This document shows positions 1-5,487 of a stretch of 6,176 bases of DNA, piece after piece (position 1 is the stretch's first letter; each line of letters begins with the position of its first letter). Below the pieces are notes generated by a model. The model did not search any database, was not told where the DNA came from, and saw only the letters and a program-made list of their open reading frames with translations. The translations under genes were made by a program, and so were the position numbers. Location of the stretch: positions 1 to 6,176 of the forward strand of contig JAQGII010000288.1 of the NCBI GenBank assembly GCA_028291305.1. The letters are read 5' to 3'. This stretch comes from Caulobacteraceae bacterium. Lineage in GTDB: Bacteria > Pseudomonadota > Alphaproteobacteria > Caulobacterales > Caulobacteraceae.

Positions 1-75
1 GTCACCCGCATCGCGCCACACGGCCCAGTTCTCGACCAGATCGCGAATCTGCTGACGATCTTCATTCATAGTCAT
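1..75 (-). CDS. SnoaL/NTF2-like protein, N-terminal fragment
   Basis: Only the first 25 codons are in the window; the gene continues past the left edge. The fragment contains RDLVENWAVWRDAGD, which matches the first helix of small SnoaL-like/nuclear transport factor 2-like domain proteins. These are cone-shaped alpha+beta barrels of roughly 130-160 residues that include isomerases, dehydratases and hydroxylases as well as many members of unknown function. The start is the ATG at 75, preceded by a strong GGGGGAG ribosome-binding site about 6 bases upstream; a second in-frame ATG at 69 is also possible. The gene is codirectional with the Sel1-repeat gene, 156 bp downstream of its stop, so it may have its own promoter. 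The catalytic residues lie outside the window, so no reaction can be assigned. Family assignment rests on 25 residues only. Confidence 0.7.
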   Translation of the reverse strand, partial: MTMNEDRQQIRDLVENWAVWRDAGD

Positions 76-231
76 GGGCTCCCCCCGGGCCAAACTGCGG
101 GACGGTGGGGTAAGTCCCCCTACGACGCCGCGCGTTATTTCATGGCTATGAAGCGGCTGCCGGTCAACTCGCGCTGTGCGAGCCGGCGAGGGGAATGCCC
201 GATGCCCGTCGGCCGGCCCTCGCTGGAGAAC
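76..231 (-). promoter_or_regulatory. Intergenic region upstream of the SnoaL-like gene
   Basis: This is the gap between the Sel1-repeat stop and the SnoaL-like start. Reading on the minus strand, a TTGACC hexamer (162-167) resembles a -35 element, but the sequence 17 bases further on (CATGAA) is a poor -10, so the promoter is only tentative. Close to the Sel1 stop, GCGAGGG (186-192) pairs with CCCTCGC (217-223) and encloses a small CCGA/TCGG stem (199-202 with 209-212). This could be a 3' stem-loop of the Sel1 transcript, but no T-run follows it on the minus strand, so I do not call it an intrinsic terminator. Confidence 0.35.
107..120. promoter_or_regulatory. Short G4/C4 dyad upstream of the SnoaL-like gene
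   Basis: GGGG (107-110) and a run of five C (116-120) flank TAAGT, giving GGGGTAAGTCCCC. It lies 32-45 bases upstream of the SnoaL-like ATG, downstream of the tentative -35. It could be a regulator site or a small leader hairpin. The arms are only four bases long and GC-rich, so chance is a real alternative. Confidence 0.25.
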
Positions 232-1167
232 TCAACGAGACGTCGGAGCCGGGCCTTGATCCTGGCCCAGCCCGCTCTGCCGCATCGCGGCCAAAAGCGT
301 CGCAGCCGGCGCATAGCCGAGATCGGCCGCCTGCTGGAACCATGCCGCGGCCTTCTCCTCGTCCACGGCCACGCCCCAGCCGTTGTGGTACATCAGGCCC
401 AGGCTCGCCTGGGCCGGCGCATAGCCCTGCTCGGCGGCCTTGAGGTAGAAGTTGGCGGCCTGTTTGTCGTCCTTCGTCACGCCCCAACCATTTTGATACA
501 TGCCTCCGACCATGCTCTGGGCTGGGGCGTAGTTCTGGTCGGCGGCCTTGCGCGCCCACTGGAAGGCGATCCGGTCGTCCTTGGGTACGCCTGAGCCATT
601 GTGGTACAGGGTCGCCAGGTTGCTCTGGGCCAACGGATAGCCCTTGTCGGCCGCTTTGCGATACCATTCCATCGCCTGCTTGTTGTCCTGCGGCACGCCC
701 CACCCGTTGAGATAGAAGGCGGCCAGGATCGTCTGGGCCGGCAGGTAGCCGTGATCGGCCGACTTGCGGATCCACTCGGCTGCCTGATCGAGCTGGCGGG
801 CGTTCTGGTACATTACGCCGATGAGGTTCTCGGCGATCGGATAGCCCCGGGCGGCCGCCTTCTGGTAGGCGTCCAGGGCGCCCTGGTTGTCCTGCCCTCT
901 CTGCAGGGCGCGGGCGTAGGCGTGCCACAACCGGCCGTTGGCCGGATCGGCGTCCACCGCCGCCTTGCAGGCGGGGATCGCCCGCGAAGCATCTATGGCG
1001 TGCTGGTCCACCCCCGGCGCCGTGCGGAAGGGATCTTCCGGATCGTCGGCCAGAACGTCGCAGGCGGCCGGGGCAGGCGTCGTTGCGGCCGCGGCCGCGG
1101 CGGCGCCAAAGCACGACACGCAAAAGGCGACGGCGAGCGCGAGCTTTCTGAATCGGGCGTCGGTCAT
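232..1167 (-). CDS. Secreted Sel1-repeat (TPR-like) protein
   Basis: A 311-residue protein. Residues 1-28 form a Sec signal peptide (Arg/Lys near the N-terminus, hydrophobic core LALAVAFCVSCFG, then an alanine-rich cleavage region), so the mature protein should be periplasmic; the cysteines at 16 and 19 do not form a good lipobox. Residues 36-90 resemble the N-terminal segment seen before Sel1 repeats in many alphaproteobacterial proteins (CDVLADDPEDP, then an AC/AV helix pair). Six Sel1 units follow, starting near residues 97, 129, 165, 201, 237 and 273. The last five have an exact 36-residue period with the pattern A-x-x-W/F-x-x-KAA-x-x-GY-x-PAQ-x-x-L-x-x-x-Y-x-NGWGV-x-x-D. Sel1 repeats form alpha-solenoids for protein-protein contact and have no catalytic role, so the partner is unknown. 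The ATG at 1167 is chosen because its frame gives the signal peptide and because GGCGAG sits 7 bases upstream. The gene follows the TonB-dependent receptor, with a terminator in between. Confidence 0.9.
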   Translation of the reverse strand: MTDARFRKLALAVAFCVSCFGAAAAAAATTPAPAACDVLADDPEDPFRTAPGVDQHAIDASRAIPACKAAVDADPANGRLWHAYARALQRGQDNQGALDAYQKAAARGYPIAENLIGVMYQNARQLDQAAEWIRKSADHGYLPAQTILAAFYLNGWGVPQDNKQAMEWYRKAADKGYPLAQSNLATLYHNGSGVPKDDRIAFQWARKAADQNYAPAQSMVGGMYQNGWGVTKDDKQAANFYLKAAEQGYAPAQASLGLMYHNGWGVAVDEEKAAAWFQQAADLGYAPAATLLAAMRQSGLGQDQGPAPTSR

Positions 1168-1186
1168 CGGTCATCTCGCCGAAGGC

Positions 1187-1214
1187 AAAAGGGGCAGGCC
1201 CGAAGGCCCGCCCC
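1187..1214 (-). terminator. Intrinsic terminator after the TonB-dependent receptor
   Basis: On the minus strand, GGGGCGGGCC (1205-1214) pairs with GGCCTGCCCC (1191-1200) through nine Watson-Crick pairs and one G-U wobble. The loop is TTCG (1201-1204), an exceptionally stable RNA tetraloop. TTTT follows at 1187-1190. The stem begins 26 bases after the receptor stop. On the plus strand the wobble becomes an A-C mismatch and no T-run follows the stem, so the element is oriented for the receptor transcript. The tail is short (TTTTGCC), so readthrough into the Sel1-repeat gene, whose ATG is 19 bases further on, is plausible. Confidence 0.8.
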
Positions 1215-1240
1215 AAAAGTGTAGGTCCAGTTCCGGTCGA

Positions 1241-4132
1241 TTAGAACCGGTAGTTCATCTGCATTCCAATCACCCGCGGCATCTGCTTGTTCCCGGAGTA
1301 GTTGAAGGTGCCGGTGGTCTCGGTTTTGTTGATCCACTGCTGCGCGTTGAACATGTTCTTCACGTAGCCCGCGATTTCGAGGCTCTTGTAGTAGACCCCG
1401 ACCCGAGCATTGGTGGTTTGGGTCTCGTCGCCGTTGATGAAGTTGGGCGTGAGCGTGGCGTTGAAGGCGGCCGAGCCGGCGGACGTCGTACGCATGTATT
1501 TGCCGGTATAGGCATAGTCCACGCGGGCGTAGGCCGGGAAGTCGAACACGTGCCAGTCGTACTGCACGCCCAAGTTCACCGTCCAGTCCGGGACGCCCAG
1601 GTTGTCGCCCTTGTTCACCAGGATGGTCCGCGGCTTGCCGTCGCTGCGCGGCGGGCCCAGGGCCGTCGCGGTGTAGCGGGCGCTGTCGTAGCCCACGTTG
1701 CCGTTGATGGTGAAGCCGTGCGTACGACCCGTGAACTGCAACTCGCCGCCGTCCGACGCCGCCTTGGCCGCATTGGCGACATAGGAGAAGGCGCAGAGCG
1801 GCAGGCTCAGCACGAACTGCACGTTGTCCCACTCGATGTGGAACGCCGCCGCGTTGACCTGGGCCGAGCCGTTGAACAGGCGGAACTTGCCGCCCACTTC
1901 AGTGCTCTTCACGTAGTCGCGTTGGTATTGAGCCGGCGATTGCGTCAGACCCAGGGTCGCAAGGTCCGCCGCGCACATGATCGGCGGCACGAACGGGTTG
2001 ATGCCGCCCGGGCGGTAGCCTTCGGCATAGGTGGCGTATACCAGATCCGTCGGGGTCAGCTGGTAGGAGACGCCCAGCTTCGGCGTGACCGGCTTCTCGG
2101 TCAGCTTGGTCGCCGTGTACTGATACGGACAACCAGCCTTCGCGTAGGCCAGCTGCGACGCGACGGTGGCGGCATCCGCGAGGTTCTTGGGGCAAGCCCC
2201 GTAGTTGGTGGCGAACGCAGCGGTCGAGTTCGGGTTGGTCTCGATGCCGACGGTCGGCGCCTTCAAGGAGCCGTCCGGATTGAGCGTCGGGCTCTCGCCA
2301 GCGCTCGTCATCCCATAGAAGCCGGAGGGCGCGCTGGCCACCGTGCCGCCGTACTGTTGGAAGAACTGTTGCACGTAGTTGGTGACGCGCACGCCGGCCG
2401 TCAGCTTCAGCTTGCTGGTGACGTTGTAGTTGAGTTCGCCGAACAACGCTTGCTCGTCTTCGGTGATGTCGATGTTACGGGTCGACACGTCGATGAACGG
2501 TTGGCCGGGCTTCTGCTGCACCGGCGCCGCCAACTCGCCCTGGAACCAGGCTTCGTCCACGCCCAAGGCCTGTTTGGTGATCTGGGTTTCGTTCCAGCTC
2601 GATCCCACGTTGATGTGGTTGTGCTCGTGTTCGATGAACGCGCCGACCACGAACTGCAGCTTCCACGACGGGTCGATGGTCGAGACGCGGAACTCCTGCG
2701 TCGTCTGTCCCCGGCGGTTGTTGTAGAGATAGTAGCCGAAGACGTCGGCCGGCCCCGGGGTGAACGTGCCCCCGACCCCGCCCGGAACGTTGCTCAGCGG
2801 CAGGAACCGCGGCGAGAGGGTACAGGTCGCCGTCAGGATCGGCGTGACCAGGCCCGGGCCCGAGGGACAGGGCTGGTTGGCATAAAGCGGCGGCTGCTTG
2901 GTGATCGCCTGCGGGGCAGAGAGCGGCAGCGAACGCACCCCGGTGCCGCCCCCGGTGAACTGCCAGCCGCCCGTCGTGTCGTCCGTGTAGGCGGTGATGG
3001 ACTTGAACTCGAGCTTGTCGCCCCAGTTGTAGTCCAGGGTGAGGCTCGGCGTGGTGAAGATCGTGCGCCGCGGCGAGTTGACGTAGAGAACGTTGGTCGC
3101 CGTCAGGTACCGACCGGTGGTCGTGCCGTTGCCGTTGCCGAGCCAGGTCGTGGCCGGGGTGGTGAAGCCGCCGGGTGGCCCGAGAACTGCCGAGGGGAAG
3201 GAGAACTGCACCCCGTTGACGGTGCCGGATTCCTTGTAGGTTTGCTGAGCGAAGGTCATCGCGGGCGAGCTGGTGGTCACGCCGGAGCCGTCGTTGTCGT
3301 AGTTGGCCTGGTGGAAGACCGACACGGTGGCCTTGAAGTCGGGCGTCACCTGCCACAGCAGGGCGCCACGCAACGAGTAGTCGCGGCCCCAGTTGACGTC
3401 GGTGCCGAACTGGTGGCCGTCGTACAGGGAGAAGTTGTCCACCCAGCCCGGACGGTCCTGGCGGAAGCCGGCGATGCGGAAGCCGAGCTTGTCCTGCACG
3501 ATCGGGCCGCCGAGGGCGATGCCCTCTTCATTGCCCATGCCACCGCCCGCCATCGTGCTTACGCCCACACGGGCCGAGCCCGAATAGGTGGTCAGGCTCG
3601 GGGTCGGCATGATGAAGCGCAGCGTGCCGCCTTCCGACGAGCCGCCGTACAGCGTGCCCTGCGGGCCGCGCAGCACTTCGATGCGGTCGAGGTCATAGAG
3701 CAGCGGGGTGGGCGAGCCCGAACCGGTCAGCAGGCCGTTGGAATTGCGCTTCTGCAGCGGCTGGTCATCGATGTAGACGCCCGTGGTCGGGGCCGCGCCC
3801 GAGGTGCCGGCGAGGGCGTTGCCGCCGATGCCGCGCAGGGTCAGGTTCGGGTTGTTGTCGCCGCCGGAGGTGCGGAAGGTGAAGCCGGGAACCTGGCTGG
3901 AGAGGTCGGCGACGCTGCGGATGCCCTGTTGGTCGAGGGACTTCTGCGTCACGGCCGACACCGACAGGGCGACCTTGTTGACGGTGGAGGTCTGCCGGGT
4001 CGCGGTGACAACCACTTCTTCCAGGGCGTTGGCGTTGGGCGCGGGCGCCTGGGCGTAGGCCGCTGTCGTCAGACCGGCGGTCGCCAGGGTCGTGGAAACG
4101 AGCAGTACGGCACGAAGGTTCGCGTTGGACAT
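1241..4132 (-). CDS. TonB-dependent outer-membrane receptor
   Basis: A 963-residue receptor that imports a ligand across the outer membrane using TonB-ExbBD energy. Residues 1-28 are a signal peptide ending AYA-QA. A TonB-box-like LEEVVVTA (38-45) follows. The plug domain covers about 50-175, with the hallmark IEVLRGPQGTLYG at 151-163 and the strand segment LTLRGIGG. The rest is the 22-stranded barrel, including the YATYAEGYRPGGIN signature (699-712) and a terminal YRF, as expected for BAM recognition. No N-terminal FecR-signalling or carboxypeptidase-like domain is present, so it is neither a transducer type nor SusC-like. The ATG at 4132 is preferred over an upstream start at 4207 because the signal peptide begins there and AAGGGGGG lies about 5 bases upstream. 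Length is somewhat above the usual 700-900. Six cysteines (422, 437, 647, 668, 720, 780) fall in loop-like segments. The ligand cannot be read from sequence: siderophore, oligosaccharide, aromatic compound and vitamin remain possible. Confidence 0.95.
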   Translation of the reverse strand: MSNANLRAVLLVSTTLATAGLTTAAYAQAPAPNANALEEVVVTATRQTSTVNKVALSVSAVTQKSLDQQGIRSVADLSSQVPGFTFRTSGGDNNPNLTLRGIGGNALAGTSGAAPTTGVYIDDQPLQKRNSNGLLTGSGSPTPLLYDLDRIEVLRGPQGTLYGGSSEGGTLRFIMPTPSLTTYSGSARVGVSTMAGGGMGNEEGIALGGPIVQDKLGFRIAGFRQDRPGWVDNFSLYDGHQFGTDVNWGRDYSLRGALLWQVTPDFKATVSVFHQANYDNDGSGVTTSSPAMTFAQQTYKESGTVNGVQFSFPSAVLGPPGGFTTPATTWLGNGNGTTTGRYLTATNVLYVNSPRRTIFTTPSLTLDYNWGDKLEFKSITAYTDDTTGGWQFTGGGTGVRSLPLSAPQAITKQPPLYANQPCPSGPGLVTPILTATCTLSPRFLPLSNVPGGVGGTFTPGPADVFGYYLYNNRRGQTTQEFRVSTIDPSWKLQFVVGAFIEHEHNHINVGSSWNETQITKQALGVDEAWFQGELAAPVQQKPGQPFIDVSTRNIDITEDEQALFGELNYNVTSKLKLTAGVRVTNYVQQFFQQYGGTVASAPSGFYGMTSAGESPTLNPDGSLKAPTVGIETNPNSTAAFATNYGACPKNLADAATVASQLAYAKAGCPYQYTATKLTEKPVTPKLGVSYQLTPTDLVYATYAEGYRPGGINPFVPPIMCAADLATLGLTQSPAQYQRDYVKSTEVGGKFRLFNGSAQVNAAAFHIEWDNVQFVLSLPLCAFSYVANAAKAASDGGELQFTGRTHGFTINGNVGYDSARYTATALGPPRSDGKPRTILVNKGDNLGVPDWTVNLGVQYDWHVFDFPAYARVDYAYTGKYMRTTSAGSAAFNATLTPNFINGDETQTTNARVGVYYKSLEIAGYVKNMFNAQQWINKTETTGTFNYSGNKQMPRVIGMQMNYRF

Positions 4133-4263
4133 GTATCCCCCCTTGGAGTGTTTTTCTGGGTTTTCGGTATGGGTCAAATCCCAAATGCGGGGAAACGACT
4201 CAACCAAACACTGGGTAAGCGTATTCGACTTAAACCAAATGTAGCCATTGGCGAACTACAAGT

Positions 4264-4285
4264 GGGGGAGCATCCAGGCTCGCCC
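4264..4285. promoter_or_regulatory. Imperfect dyad at the putative receptor transcription start
   Basis: On the plus strand GGGGGAGC (4264-4271) pairs with GCTCGCCC (4278-4285), giving seven pairs and one mismatch around the loop ATCCAG. It abuts the proposed -10 box and covers the expected transcription start, a common place for a repressor operator. If transcription began upstream of it, it would instead be a leader hairpin. No regulator can be named. Confidence 0.3.
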
Positions 4286-4314
4286 CTATAGCAGGATCAA
4301 TACTCCCCGTCCAA
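4285..4314 (-). promoter_or_regulatory. Candidate promoter of the TonB-dependent receptor
   Basis: On the minus strand, TTGGAC (4309-4314) and GCTATAGG (4285-4292) are arranged like a Caulobacter-type housekeeping promoter, whose known consensus is close to TTGACGS, a 10-14 base spacer, and GCTANAWC. The -10 matches GCTANA but not the last two positions, and the -35 is partial. Transcription would begin near 4278, leaving a 5' leader of about 145 bases before the receptor ATG. This is inferred from consensus only. Confidence 0.35.
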
Positions 4315-4351
4315 GACGCGCACGGAGAAACGATATTCGAGGATGGCAATT

Positions 4352-4367
4352 TGGACGTTTTTGTCCA
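4352..4367. promoter_or_regulatory. Perfect 5-6-5 inverted repeat (TGGAC/GTCCA)
   Basis: TGGAC (4352-4356) and GTCCA (4363-4367) flank the spacer GTTTTT. The repeat lies about 40 bases upstream of the candidate receptor -35 box, a position suitable for an activator or an upstream repressor site. It also directly precedes the hairpin at 4372-4402. Function is inferred from geometry. Confidence 0.3.
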
Positions 4368-4369
4368 CC

Positions 4370-4430
4370 GGGGCGTATGCTTATTTTGGTAAGCGATATG
4401 CCTTTTTTGATTATGGAACGGGGCGTCTGC
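4370..4430 (+). repeat. Direct repeat GGGGCGTMTGC at 50-bp spacing
   Basis: GGGGCGTATGC (4370-4380) and GGGGCGTCTGC (4420-4430) differ at one position in eleven and are exactly 50 bp apart. Each forms the 5' arm of a separate plus-strand hairpin. This may reflect a small duplication or simply similar stems. Confidence 0.35.
4372..4408 (+). terminator. Plus-strand terminator-like hairpin with T6 tail
   Basis: GGCGTATGCTTA (4372-4383) pairs with TAAGCGATATGCC (4390-4402) through twelve pairs, one of them G-U, with a single bulged G (4395) and the loop TTTTGG. Six T (4403-4408) follow immediately. That is the layout of a Rho-independent terminator for plus-strand transcription, although the middle of the stem is A/T-rich. 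No plus-strand gene lies upstream; the only transcript it could end would start inside the intergenic region or come from antisense transcription through the receptor gene. On the minus strand the stem is not followed by a T-run. Confidence 0.45.
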
Positions 4431-4440
4431 GCCCCTTCTT
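4420..4440 (+). terminator. Second GC-rich hairpin followed by TTCTT
   Basis: GGGGCG (4420-4425) and CGCCCC (4430-4435) form a perfect 6-bp stem with the loop TCTG, followed on the plus strand by TTCTT. It stands 11 bases after the T-run of the previous hairpin, so together they resemble a tandem terminator pair in plus orientation. Alternatively it could be a 3' structure of the hydrolase transcript, since the stem also forms on the minus strand. The stem is short. Confidence 0.3.
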
Positions 4441-4479
4441 GCGGACATTTACTGGCCCTGTCAGGCCCCCGTTGGGAAC

Positions 4480-4513
4480 GAAAGCGGCCGCAGAGCGCCG
4501 AAGAGCCGCTTTT
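4480..4513 (-). terminator. Possible terminator of the alpha/beta hydrolase gene
   Basis: AAAGCGGC (4481-4488) and GCCGCTTT (4505-4512) are a perfect 8-bp inverted repeat with a 16-base loop. Read on the minus strand, the stem ends in GCCGC followed by TTTCGTT; on the plus strand it ends in GCCGC followed by TTTT. The A/T-flanked symmetric layout resembles a weak bidirectional terminator. It lies about 90 bases beyond the hydrolase stop. The loop is long and the T-tract interrupted. Confidence 0.4.
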
Positions 4514-4603
4514 CAGACCCAGCATCGGGAGGAATTCGCAATGGCCGGAATACGCCCGCCATCGGCTCCGCTTTCGACGGCAAGAAGCAGCAGATCGCGA
4601 CGG

Positions 4604-5335
4604 TTAGACGGCCGCCGCGTCCTCGGAGGCGGCCGATGTGGTCATCCAGGTCTTCAGGGCTTCAGTAACGGCCTCCGGCTGCTCCACCGGAGACATGTGG
4701 CCGCTGTCGTCGATCACGGTGAGATAGGCGTTGGGGATGGAGGCGGCCAGCTCCTCGTGCTGGGCGGGGGGGCTCCAGGTATCCAGTTTGCCGACGATCA
4801 CCGCCGTAGGGCAGGTGATGGCGCCGAGCGCCTTGTGGGCGTTGGGCCGATGCAGAAGGGCGTTGATCTGGCGCCGGTAGATGCAGGGGTTCGCTCTGGC
4901 AACCATGGCGGTCAGGCGCTCCATGAGCCGCGTGTCCGCCACGCGATGATGGGCCAGCATCGGCGGCAGCCAGCGGGCGGCTAGACTGGCCATTCCTTCC
5001 GAAAAGGCGATCCTGAGCAGTGAGTCGCGGCTGTTGGCCTCGCCCGGCTTGGCGGGGTGGAAGCCCGTGTCCAGCAAGGCCAGCCGCTCGACCCGCTCGG
5101 GCGCGCGGCGGACGATTTCGAGGGCGACTCTGGCGCCCATGGAATGGCCGCAGAGCGAAAACGTCGGCGGAGCGCGGTCAAGGACATCCTGCGCCATGTC
5201 CTCGATCGAGGAGTGATCCAGAAAGCCGGGGCAGAACACGTCGAAGTCGGCGCCGAGAGCCGCGATCTGATCGCGCCAGATATCTTCGTCGCACAACAGA
5301 CCAGGCAAGAAAACTATGGTGGAGCGACGCTTCAA
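4604..5335 (-). CDS. Alpha/beta-fold hydrolase
   Basis: A 243-residue single-domain cytoplasmic alpha/beta hydrolase with no signal peptide. The catalytic triad is visible: nucleophile Ser65 in the elbow GHSMG (63-67), acid Asp185 in VGKLDTWSPP, and His213 in DSGHMSP. The oxyanion-hole strand turn is FLPGLLCDE (9-17). A cap region covers about residues 95-170. Length and motifs fit the esterase/lactonase/MenH-like group that cleaves esters, thioesters or C-C bonds; the substrate cannot be deduced. The frame begins at a TTG (5335). It stays open upstream back to the LysR gene, about 150 bases, but offers no ATG, GTG or TTG there, and the next internal Met (47) would remove the oxyanion turn. 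GGGGG lies 6 bases upstream of the TTG. The stop of a 17-codon leader frame overlaps this start. The gene is codirectional with the LysR-type gene, 152 bp downstream of it. Confidence 0.9.
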   Translation of the reverse strand: MKRRSTIVFLPGLLCDEDIWRDQIAALGADFDVFCPGFLDHSSIEDMAQDVLDRAPPTFSLCGHSMGARVALEIVRRAPERVERLALLDTGFHPAKPGEANSRDSLLRIAFSEGMASLAARWLPPMLAHHRVADTRLMERLTAMVARANPCIYRRQINALLHRPNAHKALGAITCPTAVIVGKLDTWSPPAQHEELAASIPNAYLTVIDDSGHMSPVEQPEAVTEALKTWMTTSAASEDAAAV

Positions 5336-5385
5336 ATCGCGCCCCCAGCGCCCGTTGAAGCGCGCCCTGATCGGCAGCGAGGCAT
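5332..5385 (-). CDS. Possible 17-residue leader peptide coupled to the hydrolase
   Basis: An ATG at 5385 opens a short frame encoding MPRCRSGRASTGAGGAI. Its TGA stop overlaps the TTG start of the hydrolase in the string TTGA, the same arrangement as the familiar ATGA coupling. GGAG lies 8 bases upstream of the ATG, a good ribosome-binding position. Ribosomes ending here could restart at the weak TTG, which would explain how a gene with a poor start codon is translated. No family resemblance is visible. The overlap could be chance, and a translated product is unproven. Confidence 0.35.
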   Translation of the reverse strand: MPRCRSGRASTGAGGAI

Positions 5386-5437
5386 ATGCAGAACTCCGGG
5401 CAAGAGCGGCGTCCCAATGGCGTCCAGGACTGTGCCG

Positions 5438-5450
5438 CGAACCTAGTTCG
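5438..5450. promoter_or_regulatory. Short inverted repeat in the LysR-hydrolase gap
   Basis: CGAAC (5438-5442) and GTTCG (5446-5450) are perfect arms around CTA. The site lies 103 bases upstream of the hydrolase start and 38 bases after the LysR stop. It could be an operator for the hydrolase gene or a small 3' hairpin of the LysR transcript; no T-run follows on the minus strand, so a terminator is not supported. No clear -35/-10 pair was recognised in this 152-bp gap. Confidence 0.25.
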
Positions 5451-5487
5451 GGGGAATGCCGCTGTCGTATAAAGTTCCTGAGGCCCG

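Larger units (their letters stand above)
4133..4603. other. 471-bp non-coding region between hydrolase and receptor genes
   Basis: No convincing gene lies here. Open frames on both strands encode low-complexity, Arg/Pro-rich or incoherent peptides without family resemblance. The central part (about 4145-4410) is visibly richer in A/T than the coding DNA around it, which fits a promoter and leader region for the receptor. It contains several dyads and hairpins listed separately. A further small dyad, TGGG/CCCA (4170-4173 and 4180-4183), overlaps a minus-strand TTGACC (4172-4177) just upstream of the receptor; this could be an alternative -35, but no good -10 follows. I see no cobalamin-box sequence such as GCCACTG, so a B12 riboswitch is not supported. 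Confidence 0.6.

Noticed and set aside
164..1216. A 350-residue minus-strand frame longer than the Sel1-repeat frame
   Set aside because: It overlaps the Sel1 gene in another frame, is Arg/Gly-rich and shows no repeats, while the overlapped frame has a signal peptide and six regular Sel1 units.
4133..4207. An N-terminal extension of the receptor by 25 residues to a start at 4207
   Set aside because: The extension would precede and bury the signal peptide; the ATG at 4132 has a strong AAGGGGGG site.
4133..4285. Cobalamin or other known riboswitch in the receptor leader
   Set aside because: No conserved box (for example GCCACTG) or recognisable riboswitch layout is visible.
938..4291. A 3.35-kb open frame on the plus strand covering the whole receptor gene
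   Set aside because: It is antisense to a clear TonB-dependent receptor; its translation is Arg/Val/Gly/His-rich without domains or a signal peptide, as expected from the complementary frame of GC-rich coding DNA.
4230..4525. Short minus-strand frames of 72 and 79 residues upstream of the receptor
   Set aside because: The 79-residue start at 4525 shows no ribosome-binding site, neither translation is coherent, and both overlap the candidate promoter and hairpins.
4541..4984. A plus-strand ATG at 4541 with GGGAGGA 7 bases upstream
   Set aside because: The ribosome-site match is good, but the frame soon runs antisense through the hydrolase with Arg/Gly-rich translation and no family resemblance.
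5178..5417. A minus-strand frame from 5417 overlapping the hydrolase start
   Set aside because: It is out of frame with the hydrolase, has no motif, and loses to the catalytic-triad frame.
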